Assembly: GCA_964495885.1 (NCBI GenBank)
Contig: CAZBWO010000007.1
Location: 1-64,000 of the forward strand
Length of the DNA: 64,000 bases
Reading direction: 5' to 3'
Source of the DNA: PALG01 sp964495885
Lineage (GTDB): Bacteria; Bacteroidota; Bacteroidia; Flavobacteriales; Flavobacteriaceae
A model generated the notes under the pieces. The model ran no database searches. It had not been told where the DNA came from and saw only the letters and a list, made by a program, of their open reading frames with translations. Position numbers and translations under genes: made by a program. This document shows positions 25,658 through 35,174 of the stretch, in pieces. Numbering within the stretch: position 1 is the first letter of the stretch; every line of letters starts with the position of its first letter.

Positions 25658-28147
25658 TTAGTTAAGTACAAATACATTGCTGTTCACCAAAAACAAACTG
25701 TTAACAAAAAATAACTTTCCATTTTCCCAGAAAGACCTAAATAAAACATCATCTACCAAATAGACTAAACTGCCTTGTCCCATTCTAGCTTCTCCAAACA
25801 CCAGGGAGTTTTTAAGTCCTTGCTTGGCAGTATCCCCAGAGAATCCTGAAACACTCTCTGCATCTCCTTTAATGTATCCTACGGTATATCCATCTTCCAA
25901 AAACTGATAGGAATCCCCGCCTAATTTCAAACTAAAATAGGTATCGTCATAACCAAATGCTAAAGGATGTGAGGTGTCTAATTTAATTTTATAGATACTT
26001 CCTGTAATTAAATTAGGAACTTGGGCACGTTCTCTTTGATCGTAGGGAATTAATGTATTTTCAGCTTCATTTTTGGTTTCTTCCTTTTCCTCATTCTGTT
26101 TTAAATCGAAACCATCTTTTCCTTCAAAAGTTTTCAGGGCATTATCAAAAGCAACAACTTTTCCGCCTTTTCTAATCCAGTCTTTTAATCCGTCCATCGC
26201 CGAACTATCCAGTGCCCGTTGGTACCATCCACTGGGGAGTACCAGCACATCAAAATTTTCTAATTGGGAAACGTCAAAATAATCGGTATCAATACTGGTG
26301 ATGGGATATTTTAATTGTTGCTCCATAAAATACCAAATTGCTCCGTAACTCAAGGAAGAAACACCTTTTCCCTTTAAAACTGCGATTCTGCTTTTATTGA
26401 TCAATTTTACATTGGTCGATCCAAAATCGGTCCCGTTATCACTAAAACTGGTGGGAGTTGTGTAAAGTCTTCGGTTATGCGTATTGGCTGTTTTGGTCAC
26501 AATTTCAGTAAAATCCTTTCGGGTTTTGTTGTCACTTTTGGTAATGATTAAACTTCCTTTCGGAAAATCCTCACCATTAATTTTCAAATCTTTTTCCGAA
26601 AAGCGCACCCGAATATCATTCTGCAACAATGCCGAAAGAAATTTTGCATCCTCCATGCTTTTCCACGGAACGATATATCCTGCAATAGCTGAAGCAGGTG
26701 CTACTTGATTCACTTGTTTCACAAAAGGATTGTTACCATTTGTAGCAACCACCGAAGTACTCGCAATACAGTCTAACCCAAAAGCGTAGGGGATGCTCCA
26801 AGCGGTGATATCATAGGTGAGAGGTTCAGATAGCTTTGCGTTTTGTTCAAACAGGACTTTCACCATTTTCCCTTTAGGTTGTTGGGTACTTACCACAAGT
26901 GCCCCTTTGGCATCCATGCTTTGCCGTGAATTGGTTTGATAGCTTATTCCGTTTATTGTTCCGTTGGAAGCAAAACCGTATGTAATTTCATGTTTGTCCA
27001 ATAATTGGGTAAGTGCCTTAATTTTATCTGCATTGCCCTGTAGCACATAACTTTTAACCGAAAGACTCTCATTTTGGAAAAACTTTCGGAATTCCTCATT
27101 AAGGGAAGTTGCATTTTTGAATGCTATTTCCACGGTGGAGAGACCAGTAGTAGTGTGGTGGGCAACCCGATCAAAGAGCGTTAATTCATAGCCTTCATCT
27201 GTATTCACTCCTAATCCGGCACGGCCATGCCCACCTTGCTCATAGGTCATACCAATGGCACCCATGTATATGGGATAGGTATCTCCGTAGCTGGGGTAGA
27301 GCAAGTCAAAAAATTGCCTGGTAAAAAACAACCATCCATTTTGATCAAAATACTTGGCGTGGTTCTTTCCAATCTGAACTTGGAAATCACGTTGCCATGG
27401 AGTGATGATTTCATGATATGGTTCTGCTGCTGGGGCAAAGTAATAAGGTTCATTAAATCCCTGTTCGTGAAAATCTACATGAACATGCGGCATCCATTGG
27501 TTGTAAATTTTTAATCGCTGCTGCGTTTCCACTTGGGAAGCCCAAGCCCAGTCCCTGTTAAGGTCAAAAAGATAATGGTTGGGACGACCACCAGGCCAAG
27601 GCTCATGGTGTTCTGCGGCAACTTGTTTTGCATCGTAAGGAGTTGCTTTCACTTGATTATACCAATTGGCATAGCGATCCCTTCCGTCTGGATTTACACA
27701 TGGGTCAATGATGACTACGGTATTTTGAAGCCAGTCTTGCTTTTGAGTGATAAGTTCATAAAGGGTAGCCATGGAAGCTTCAGTACTTGAGGCTTCATTT
27801 CCATGTACGTTATAGCTTAACCAAACAATGGCAACATTGGGATTTGCAGTTCCAGAAAGTATTCCGGTTTGTTTAAGATTGTTGGTGCGAATGGTCTCTA
27901 AATTGGCCATATTTTGCGGACTCGTAACAATAGCATATGTAAGCGGTCTACGTTCATTGGTGGCACCATATTTTTTAAACTGAACCCAATCGTTTTGTTC
28001 GGCAACATGCTTAAAATATTGCACTACATCTGCATGTCTTGAAAATTGGGAGCCTAATTCGTAACCAAGGAATTTAGATGGTGATTGTACTTGTGCGAGA
28101 CCTAAGGTCATTGACCAGAAAAGAAGGAATGTAAATAATTGCTTCAT
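25658..28147 (-). CDS. Secreted M14-family zinc carboxypeptidase with C-terminal GATase-like domain
   Basis: 829 residues from the ATG at 28147; an ATG four codons upstream would spoil the signal peptide (residues 1-19, cleavage after GLA). The M14 zinc motif is HGNE (His124, Glu127), with the third ligand in PHVHVDFHEQG and the probable catalytic Glu in MTYEQGGHG. The C-terminal half contains a class I glutamine-amidotransferase-like segment (FDVLVLPSGWY, GLKDWIRKGGKVVAFDN) and an FGEARMGQGSLVYLVDD end. Homologues of this layout occur across Bacteroidota and presumably cut peptides or peptidoglycan stems outside the inner membrane. It precedes the TPR lipoprotein in one operon. Confidence 0.88.
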   Translation of the reverse strand: MKQLFTFLLFWSMTLGLAQVQSPSKFLGYELGSQFSRHADVVQYFKHVAEQNDWVQFKKYGATNERRPLTYAIVTSPQNMANLETIRTNNLKQTGILSGTANPNVAIVWLSYNVHGNEASSTEASMATLYELITQKQDWLQNTVVIIDPCVNPDGRDRYANWYNQVKATPYDAKQVAAEHHEPWPGGRPNHYLFDLNRDWAWASQVETQQRLKIYNQWMPHVHVDFHEQGFNEPYYFAPAAEPYHEIITPWQRDFQVQIGKNHAKYFDQNGWLFFTRQFFDLLYPSYGDTYPIYMGAIGMTYEQGGHGRAGLGVNTDEGYELTLFDRVAHHTTTGLSTVEIAFKNATSLNEEFRKFFQNESLSVKSYVLQGNADKIKALTQLLDKHEITYGFASNGTINGISYQTNSRQSMDAKGALVVSTQQPKGKMVKVLFEQNAKLSEPLTYDITAWSIPYAFGLDCIASTSVVATNGNNPFVKQVNQVAPASAIAGYIVPWKSMEDAKFLSALLQNDIRVRFSEKDLKINGEDFPKGSLIITKSDNKTRKDFTEIVTKTANTHNRRLYTTPTSFSDNGTDFGSTNVKLINKSRIAVLKGKGVSSLSYGAIWYFMEQQLKYPITSIDTDYFDVSQLENFDVLVLPSGWYQRALDSSAMDGLKDWIRKGGKVVAFDNALKTFEGKDGFDLKQNEEKEETKNEAENTLIPYDQRERAQVPNLITGSIYKIKLDTSHPLAFGYDDTYFSLKLGGDSYQFLEDGYTVGYIKGDAESVSGFSGDTAKQGLKNSLVFGEARMGQGSLVYLVDDVLFRSFWENGKLFFVNSLFLVNSNVFVLN

Positions 28148-28239
28148 CAAAATTATCATTTAGGGCTCTAAAGATAGTAAAAGCCAAAAGGATTCTTGAA
28201 GATTAACGTATCTTTAGGTTTCCTATACTGTAAACTCTT

Positions 28240-28247
28240 TATTTTTG
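28240..28247 (+). promoter_or_regulatory. Candidate -7 box for bshC
   Basis: TATTTTTG matches TAnnTTTG, 21 bases upstream of the bshC ATG. No clear -33 TTTG is seen. Confidence 0.45.
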
Positions 28248-28268
28248 TAGTGCTTTCTGAAAAACCTT

Positions 28269-29864
28269 ATGTCTAAAAAAAATATTCCCTACCATAAAAC
28301 CGGTTACTTTTCGGCGTTAATCTGTGATTATCTTTCCCGTGATGACAAAACGGAAGCTTTTTACAATAGGTTTCCAAGCCTGGAAGCTTTTAAAGGACAA
28401 ATTCAGGAAAAACACGCATTTTTTTCCAAAGAGAAACGTATGGTATTGGTTACTCAATTAAAACAACAATATGACCATTGCGAAACTTCACAAAAAGTAC
28501 ATGAGCATATTGACCTGCTTTCAAATGAAAAAACATTTACCATTACTACCGGCCATCAACTAAATCTTTTTACGGGCCCTTTGTATTTTTTATACAAGAT
28601 TTTCTCTGTAATCAATCTTTGCGAGTCCCTTCAAAAGAAATACCCAAGCTATAATTTTGTGCCCATTTACTGGATGGCTTCTGAAGACCATGATTTTGAG
28701 GAGATTCAGTATTTTAATTTTAATGGAAAGAAAGTTGTGTGGAACCGGGATGCCTCAGGGCCTGTAGGGGAACTTTCAACCGAGGGTTTGGATAAAGTGA
28801 AAGAAATTTTAAAAAAGGAGTTTGGACAAAGCGAATATGCACAGTACTTACTGAATCTCTTTGAGGAAAGCTATTTGAAACACAACAATCTAACTGATGC
28901 TACCCGCTATTTGGCCAATGCACTTTTTGAAACTTACGGACTGGTAATTGTTGATGGAAATGACGCCAAACTCAAAGAGGCATTCGCCTCATATGCCCTC
29001 CAGGAGCTTACTCAACAACGGTCTCATAATTACGTTTCAAAAACCACAAGCGAGCTGGAAGAAATTGGATACAATAAACAGGTACATCCAAGGGAGATCA
29101 ATTTGTTTTACATGAAAGAGGGACTACGGGAGCGTATTATAAAGAAGGGGGCGCATTATTTTGTTCAGGATACCGCCTTTCAGTTTACTCAGGAAGAAAT
29201 TCAGAAAGAGCTGGAAACACATCCAGAACGGTTCTCTCCCAATGCCTTGTTGCGCCCATTGTACCAAGAAGTTATTCTGCCTAATCTTTGCTATATTGGC
29301 GGTGGTGGTGAACTGGCATATTGGTTTCAATTGAAGGAATATTTCAATGCCGTTTCAGTGCCTTTTCCAATCCTTTTACTACGTAATTCCGTGTTGCTGT
29401 TGCCCACAAAGCTTTCAGAAAAATTAGACAAGCTAGAGGTGCCTCTAGAGCGCTTGTTCCATAAAAAGCATGAATTGAGGTCTTGGTATACGCGTAAACT
29501 TTCAGAAATAGAGATAGATTTTACACCACAGCGTAATCATCTGAAACAACAATTCAAGGATTTATATGAATTGGCCAAACAAACCGACGCTTCTTTTGAG
29601 GGTGCTGTTGCAGCCCAGGAAAAAAAGCAATTGAATGGTTTGGATCATCTGGAAAAAAGACTTTTGAAAGCCCAAAAGCGCAAACTTGCAGATCATCTGG
29701 AACGTTTAGACCTACTTCAAATGGAATTGTTCCCTAATGAAAGCCTTCAGGAAAGACAGCATAATTTTTCGCAATGGTATATGGAAATAGGGCCCTCCTT
29801 ATTTTCTAAATTGAAAGAAAATTTGGATCCTTTATCTATGGAATTCTGTGTTTTGGAAGTGTAA
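28269..29864 (+). CDS. bshC: Bacillithiol synthase BshC
   Basis: A 531-residue enzyme that adds cysteine to glucosaminyl-malate in the last step of bacillithiol synthesis. Family signatures are visible: TTGHQLNLFTGPLYFLYKI, YWMASEDHDFEEIQYF, PNLCYIGGGGELAYWFQLK and PFPILLLRNSV. A long coiled-coil segment occupies residues about 395-510. The gene implies bacillithiol is the low-molecular-weight thiol of this organism; bshA and bshB are not in the window. Confidence 0.95.
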   Translation: MSKKNIPYHKTGYFSALICDYLSRDDKTEAFYNRFPSLEAFKGQIQEKHAFFSKEKRMVLVTQLKQQYDHCETSQKVHEHIDLLSNEKTFTITTGHQLNLFTGPLYFLYKIFSVINLCESLQKKYPSYNFVPIYWMASEDHDFEEIQYFNFNGKKVVWNRDASGPVGELSTEGLDKVKEILKKEFGQSEYAQYLLNLFEESYLKHNNLTDATRYLANALFETYGLVIVDGNDAKLKEAFASYALQELTQQRSHNYVSKTTSELEEIGYNKQVHPREINLFYMKEGLRERIIKKGAHYFVQDTAFQFTQEEIQKELETHPERFSPNALLRPLYQEVILPNLCYIGGGGELAYWFQLKEYFNAVSVPFPILLLRNSVLLLPTKLSEKLDKLEVPLERLFHKKHELRSWYTRKLSEIEIDFTPQRNHLKQQFKDLYELAKQTDASFEGAVAAQEKKQLNGLDHLEKRLLKAQKRKLADHLERLDLLQMELFPNESLQERQHNFSQWYMEIGPSLFSKLKENLDPLSMEFCVLEV

Positions 29865-29915
29865 AACCTGTGAAAAAGTAATGGGATTTATGTAGCCCAA
29901 AAATAAAAAAGACAC

Positions 29916-29923
29916 TATTTTTG
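29916..29923 (+). promoter_or_regulatory. -7 box directly upstream of guaA
   Basis: TATTTTTG is a perfect TAnnTTTG and ends 3 bases before the ATG at 29927. Transcription from it would start at or inside the start codon, which would give a leaderless mRNA. Confidence 0.4.
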
Positions 29924-29926
29924 CCT

Positions 29927-31456
29927 ATGCAAAACAACGTTCTCATCCTCGATTTTGGTTCACAGTATACACAACTCATCGCAAGGCGTGTGCGTGAACT
30001 GAATATTTACTGCGAAATTCACCCATATCTCAAAGTACCTGAAGACTTATCTTCGTTCAAAGCGGTTATCCTTTCTGGGAGTCCGTTTTCAGTGCGTGCT
30101 GAAGATGCGCCACATCCAGACCTTTCCAATATTAAAGGAAAGCTTCCACTATTGGGCGTATGTTATGGGGCACAATATTTAGCCCATTTTAATGGTGGGG
30201 AAGTTGCACCATCCAATATCCGGGAATATGGAAGGGCCAAGTTGAATACCATTTTGGATTCTTCCAATTTATTCATAGGAATTCCTGAGGGTTCCCAAGT
30301 TTGGATGAGCCATAGCGATACCATTGCGCAACTTCCCAGAAAGGCAATTCGTTTAGCCAGTACAGATGATGTGGCCAATGCTGCGTATCAAATAGAAGGG
30401 GAGGAAACCTATGCAATTCAGTTTCATCCAGAGGTATACCATACAACCCACGGCAAACAATTATTGGAGAATTTCTTAATAGAAATAGCAGGGATCCAAC
30501 CAACTTGGACTCCTGCCGCTTTTGTAGATACCACCGTACAAGAGTTGAAAGATAAACTTGGGAATGATAAAGTAGTTTTGGGATTAAGTGGGGGAGTAGA
30601 TTCTTCGGTTGCTGCGGTACTACTCAATAAAGCCATTGGAGATAATCTGTATTGTATTTTTGTGAATAATGGGTTACTTAGGAAGAATGAGTTTGAGCAA
30701 GTGTTGGATCAATACCAGCACATGGGACTTAATGTTAAAGGAGTGGATGCTTCGGCACGCTTCTTGGATGCACTGAAGGGAATAAGTGATCCCGAAGAAA
30801 AAAGAAAAACCATTGGAAGGGTATTTATAGAGGTTTTTGACGATGAAGCTCATTTGGTTGAAGACGTACATTGGCTGGCACAAGGGACTATTTATCCAGA
30901 TGTGATTGAAAGTGTGTCTGTGAATGGACCCTCTGTAACGATTAAGTCACACCACAATGTGGGAGGTTTGCCAGACTATATGAAACTGAAGGTGGTAGAA
31001 CCATTACGGATGCTCTTTAAGGATGAGGTTCGTAGGGTAGGTGCTGAAATGGGCATTGATCCAAGTTTGTTGGGAAGGCATCCTTTTCCTGGTCCAGGAT
31101 TGGCCATTCGGATTTTAGGGGATATCACCGAAGAAAAAGTGAAAATATTACAGGAAGTGGATGCTGTGTTTATAAACGGACTTAAAAAATGGGATCTCTA
31201 TGATAAAGTGTGGCAGGCAGGTGCCATGCTGCTTCCTATACAAAGTGTAGGTGTCATGGGAGATGAACGAACCTATGAAAGGGTTGTGGCGCTTAGAGCA
31301 GTGGAAAGTACCGATGGAATGACAGCAGATTGGGTAAATTTACCGTATGAGTTTCTTCAGGAAACTTCAAATTATATAATAAATAGGGTGAAAGGCGTTA
31401 ATAGAGTAGTATATGATATTAGCTCCAAACCACCGGCCACTATTGAATGGGAATAA
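29927..31456 (+). CDS. guaA: GMP synthase (glutamine-hydrolysing)
   Basis: A 509-residue enzyme that converts XMP to GMP. The N-terminal class I amidotransferase has its nucleophile in GVCYGAQYLAHF and the His-Glu pair in FHPEVYHT. The ATP-pyrophosphatase P-loop is GLSGGVDSS, and the C-terminal dimerisation domain ends NYIINRVKGVNRVVYDISSKPPATIEWE in two conserved parts. I chose the ATG at 29927 (MQNNVLILDFG) over a TTG two codons upstream because the -7 box covers that position. The LysM protein gene starts 7 bases after the stop. Confidence 0.97.
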   Translation: MQNNVLILDFGSQYTQLIARRVRELNIYCEIHPYLKVPEDLSSFKAVILSGSPFSVRAEDAPHPDLSNIKGKLPLLGVCYGAQYLAHFNGGEVAPSNIREYGRAKLNTILDSSNLFIGIPEGSQVWMSHSDTIAQLPRKAIRLASTDDVANAAYQIEGEETYAIQFHPEVYHTTHGKQLLENFLIEIAGIQPTWTPAAFVDTTVQELKDKLGNDKVVLGLSGGVDSSVAAVLLNKAIGDNLYCIFVNNGLLRKNEFEQVLDQYQHMGLNVKGVDASARFLDALKGISDPEEKRKTIGRVFIEVFDDEAHLVEDVHWLAQGTIYPDVIESVSVNGPSVTIKSHHNVGGLPDYMKLKVVEPLRMLFKDEVRRVGAEMGIDPSLLGRHPFPGPGLAIRILGDITEEKVKILQEVDAVFINGLKKWDLYDKVWQAGAMLLPIQSVGVMGDERTYERVVALRAVESTDGMTADWVNLPYEFLQETSNYIINRVKGVNRVVYDISSKPPATIEWE

Positions 31457-31463
31457 AAAAATT

Positions 31464-33392
31464 ATGAGTACACCACACCACATAAAGAAATCCTTTTTGC
31501 TGATTATTTGTATGGTAATCGCGCAGTTGGCATTTGCTGAAATTCCTTCCCAGGAAACGTACAAGAGTCATCGTGTAAAACAAGGAGAGACCGTGTACAG
31601 TATTGCAAAAAAATATGGACTCTCTGAAGAGGCGATCTATCAATTGAATCCTGATGCAAGACAAGGAATTTCAGAGAATGCAATACTTATTATTCCTGCT
31701 ACAATGAATGATAAGGTGGTGACTGGTTTTAAAACCCACAAAGTTCGAAGAAAGGAAACGCTTTTCAGTATTTCCCAAAAATATGGGATAACGGTAGATG
31801 ATGTTAAAAAATACAATAAACACCTGTACGCCTCCCGTTTGAAAAAGGGAGAAAAAATACAAATCCCTGTTTTTGATAAAACTACTTCAAGTTTTTCAGA
31901 TACCAATACAAATCCTACCGTAACCACAGTAGAGAACGATACCAAAACCAAAATACATATCGTGCTTCCAAAGGAAACTTTTTATGGGATTGCAAGGAAG
32001 TATGGTATTTCTGTAAATGAACTTAAAGCATTAAATCCAGATCTTGGAGATTCCCTTCCTATTGGAGCTCAACTAAATGTGCCAGAAACCGAAGTAACCA
32101 ATTCTACCATTATTGAGGAAGACCGCTTTGATTTTTACGAAGTGCAACCGAAGGAAGGTTTCTATCGCTTAAAATTAAAGTTAGGACTTTCCGAAGAAGA
32201 AATTGTTGCACTAAATCCTTATGCAAAAGACGGATTGAAAGAGGGAATGATCCTCAAAATACCAAAAGAGGTTTCAGAGGAATTGCTTTTAAATGTGGAT
32301 AAAGTAGATTTGGAGAATGCCATAGTCAATAGGGATACAAAAAAAATAGCGCTAATGCTTCCTTTTCAATTGGCACGTGTAGCAGATAGTTTGGAGGGGC
32401 AAAAAGAAAACTTAAAAGATAATCGCGCACTACGTATTGCGTTGGATTTTTACAGTGGGGTACTCATGGCGACAGAGTTTGCCAAGGACAAAGGTATTTC
32501 CACAAACCTTAGCATTTTTGATACTGAAGCAAGTTCGCAAAAAGTATTGAGCTTGTTGTCTACGCACGATTTTTCTGGAATGGATGCGGTTATTGGTCCG
32601 TTACTAAGTAGAAATGTAGAGCAAGTGGCTAACGGTCTTAAAGGAGATGGCGTACCCGTATTTTCCCCTTTGAGTAATCGAGACATTAAACTTACTGCAA
32701 ACCTGTTCCAAACCTTACCAGATGAGGATCTCCTACAAAAGGGGATGATTCAATACCTTAAGGATCATTATCAAGGGAAAAATATGATCCTTATTTCTGA
32801 TAGAAATAGTGCATCCAAAGCTGCAATTATGGAAGCAATTCCTGGTATTAAAACTTTACAACCTCGTGAAAAGGGTTTTCTATATGTAACGGATATCCAA
32901 GGTAAAATGGATCGTTTAATGGAGAACTGGGTAATTCTGGAATCCCACGACCCAGTTATTATTAGTAACGTAGTGGGTATTTTGAATGGTTTACCAGATG
33001 AATTGAAGATTAGGCTGTTTACTACAGATAAAAACGAAAACTTTGAATATGAAGATATCTCCAATATGCACTTGGCACATCTTCAGTTTACGTTTCCATC
33101 CATTAGCAAAAGTTACAACTTAGACGATCCAGATGCATTTTTAGTGAGCTACAAAAACAAATATGGGGTATATCCCAATAGGTTTGCTGCAAGAGGATTT
33201 GATTTAACTTATGACATTCTTTTACGTTTAGCATCTGCAGATGATTTGTATGATGCGGTTGGGAAAGATTCGGAAACAGAATACCTTGAAAATAGATTCC
33301 GTTACGATAAAAAGATGTTTTCGGGCTATACGAATCAGGCTTTTTATATCCTGAAGTATAACGAAGAACTTCACTTTGATGTTGTAAAATAA
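31464..33392 (+). CDS. LysM-repeat protein with periplasmic-binding (LpoA-like) fold
   Basis: 642 residues from the ATG at 31464, just after guaA; an upstream in-frame start at 31413 lies inside guaA. A signal peptide ends near residue 25. Four LysM-type modules lie at about 36-78, 92-136, 165-207 and 225-268 (VKQGETVYSIAKKYGLS is the clearest). Residues 295-640 form a type 1 periplasmic-binding domain (IALMLPFQLARVADSLEG, AVIGPLLSRNVEQVA, VPVFSPLSNRD). LysM modules bind peptidoglycan. The second half is the fold of amino-acid binding proteins and of LpoA, the outer-membrane activator of penicillin-binding protein 1A, so a cell-wall regulatory role is plausible but inferred. Confidence 0.88.
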   Translation: MSTPHHIKKSFLLIICMVIAQLAFAEIPSQETYKSHRVKQGETVYSIAKKYGLSEEAIYQLNPDARQGISENAILIIPATMNDKVVTGFKTHKVRRKETLFSISQKYGITVDDVKKYNKHLYASRLKKGEKIQIPVFDKTTSSFSDTNTNPTVTTVENDTKTKIHIVLPKETFYGIARKYGISVNELKALNPDLGDSLPIGAQLNVPETEVTNSTIIEEDRFDFYEVQPKEGFYRLKLKLGLSEEEIVALNPYAKDGLKEGMILKIPKEVSEELLLNVDKVDLENAIVNRDTKKIALMLPFQLARVADSLEGQKENLKDNRALRIALDFYSGVLMATEFAKDKGISTNLSIFDTEASSQKVLSLLSTHDFSGMDAVIGPLLSRNVEQVANGLKGDGVPVFSPLSNRDIKLTANLFQTLPDEDLLQKGMIQYLKDHYQGKNMILISDRNSASKAAIMEAIPGIKTLQPREKGFLYVTDIQGKMDRLMENWVILESHDPVIISNVVGILNGLPDELKIRLFTTDKNENFEYEDISNMHLAHLQFTFPSISKSYNLDDPDAFLVSYKNKYGVYPNRFAARGFDLTYDILLRLASADDLYDAVGKDSETEYLENRFRYDKKMFSGYTNQAFYILKYNEELHFDVVK

Positions 33393-33479
33393 AACATGCT
33401 TCGGAAATAACTTTCCAAAAAACATCTTTACAATCAAGCCATATTATTTTTGAAGTATTAAGAGGTTTTGAAATAACCT

Positions 33480-34550
33480 TTAACAAACTTTATAACGCCA
33501 GCCGAAAGGATCTTCAGAGCGGTTGTATTGAATATTGAACATTTCCTGTTTCAGATTTTCCGCAAAACTCATGTTCGGTTCAGGAAGCTCATATGTTTTA
33601 CCTTGGTAGCTGAAGGCAGTCACCTGACTTATCACTGCGGCTGTTCCAGAACCAAAAATTTCAAGTAGCTCTCCATTTTCATGTGCCTCTACAATTTCGG
33701 ATACGGAAATCTTCCGAACCTCCACCGAAATCCCACGGTGTTCTGCTAATTGAATTAAACTCTTTCTGGTAACTCCGTCCAGTATCCTGTCACTTGTGGG
33801 CCCAGTTATGAGAGTATCCTTAATTCTGAAAAAGACATTCATGGTGCCAGCCTCTTCAATATATTGATGGGTTTGCGAATCTGTCCAAATTACCTGTTGA
33901 AAGCCTTCTTCCTTAGCGAGATTGGTAGGGTAGAATTGAGCGGCATAATTTCCAGCGGCTTTTGCAAAGCCAACACCACCATCGACAGCCCTACTATATT
34001 TCTCTGCAATTTTCACCTTTAATTTCCCTGCATAGTAGGCGTTTACAGGGCTCATAATTATTAAGAATTTATATTTATTGGAAGGTGCTGCGGAAACACA
34101 GTGTTCTGTGGCAATTACAAAAGGCCTAATGTATAAGGCGCTTCCTTCTTTCTGTGGAACCCAGTCTTTGTCTAATTTCAATAAACTTTCCAATGCCTCA
34201 AAGAAAAGAGTTTCCGGGAATTCTGGAATCGCTAATCTTTTTGAAGAGGTGTTGATGCGTTTTGCATTTTGATCTGGCCGAAAAAGGAATACTCCTCCCT
34301 CCACATCTTTATAGGCTTTCATGCCTTCAAAAACAGCTTGTCCATAATGAAAAACCTTCGCAGATGGATCAAGACTAAGAGGACCATAAGGTTTTATGGT
34401 GGGTTCTTGCCATGCTCCATTTTTGAAGTCACATTCAAACATATGGTCTGTAAATTCGGTGCCAAATACCAAATTTTCGAAATCAACTTCAGAGATTCTG
34501 GATTTGGAACATTTTTCGATTTTGAGGGATTGTATGTTGGAAAGGCTCAT
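33480..34550 (-). CDS. ilvE: Branched-chain amino-acid aminotransferase
   Basis: A 356-residue fold-type IV PLP enzyme, the last step of valine, leucine and isoleucine synthesis and the first of their breakdown. It shows KVFHYGQAVFEGMKAY, ALYIRPFVIATE, the PLP lysine in GVGFAKAAGNYAA, the EEAGTMNVFF loop and GSGTAAVISQV. The N-terminal extension before residue 35 is common in bacterial BCAT type II enzymes. It is transcribed alone. Confidence 0.95.
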   Translation of the reverse strand: MSLSNIQSLKIEKCSKSRISEVDFENLVFGTEFTDHMFECDFKNGAWQEPTIKPYGPLSLDPSAKVFHYGQAVFEGMKAYKDVEGGVFLFRPDQNAKRINTSSKRLAIPEFPETLFFEALESLLKLDKDWVPQKEGSALYIRPFVIATEHCVSAAPSNKYKFLIIMSPVNAYYAGKLKVKIAEKYSRAVDGGVGFAKAAGNYAAQFYPTNLAKEEGFQQVIWTDSQTHQYIEEAGTMNVFFRIKDTLITGPTSDRILDGVTRKSLIQLAEHRGISVEVRKISVSEIVEAHENGELLEIFGSGTAAVISQVTAFSYQGKTYELPEPNMSFAENLKQEMFNIQYNRSEDPFGWRYKVC

Positions 34551-34655
34551 GAAATTTATTTATGGTATAAAATTAGCCAAAAAAATGGCCATATAAAACC
34601 TAAAAAATTAATAAAATTGCAGTAATTTACAAATTCATACCTAATACAAATAAAT

Positions 34656-35171
34656 ATGAGAAAAATAGGATTCTTTTTAGTGGTTGTTCTTTTAGTAACC
34701 GCTTGTAAAGAGAACACTGAAAAGCAAGTTCAGGAAGAAGAAACGGCCGTTGTTGAAACCAAAATGAACTACCAAAGTTTTGGAGCAGAAATCAATGATG
34801 AAAATGTTGAGGATAAATCTACCATGGTAGCAAAATACGGTAAGATGAAAATAGGGGATACCGTAGATGTAAAGTTTACTTCAACCGTTAATAGTGTATG
34901 TCAATCAAAAGGTTGTTGGATGCGTTTGGATATGGGTGACAAGGAAAGCTTTGTGAAATTTAAAGACTATGCTTTTTTCATGCCTAAAGATATTGCAGGG
35001 CAGGAAGTCATTGTTGAAGGAAAAGCATTTGTGGAAGAAACTTCTGTTGAAGATTTGAAGCACTTTGCAAAGGATGCCGGAAAATCCCAAGAGGAAATTG
35101 ATGCCATCACAGAACCAGAACTAACATATTCTTTTATCTCTAGCGGAGTTCTTATTCCGGAAAAAGAATAA
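34656..35171 (+). CDS. DUF4920 lipoprotein
   Basis: 171 residues with a lipobox VTAC (lipid cysteine at residue 17). The DUF4920 domain occupies about 40-165: GKMKIGDTVDVKFTSTVNSVCQSKGCWMRLD, given here in two parts as DTVDVKFTSTVNSVCQSKGC and WMRLD, then FVKFKDYAFFMPKDI. The paired cysteines in VCQSKGCW might bind metal or form a disulfide. The function of the family is not known. The mnmD gene starts 3 bases after its stop. Confidence 0.87.
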   Translation: MRKIGFFLVVVLLVTACKENTEKQVQEEETAVVETKMNYQSFGAEINDENVEDKSTMVAKYGKMKIGDTVDVKFTSTVNSVCQSKGCWMRLDMGDKESFVKFKDYAFFMPKDIAGQEVIVEGKAFVEETSVEDLKHFAKDAGKSQEEIDAITEPELTYSFISSGVLIPEKE

Positions 35172-35174
35172 CTT

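Noticed and set aside
31413..31463. Upstream start of the LysM protein within guaA
   Set aside because: It would place a hydrophilic stretch before the signal peptide; the ATG at 31464 gives a normal signal sequence 7 bases after guaA.
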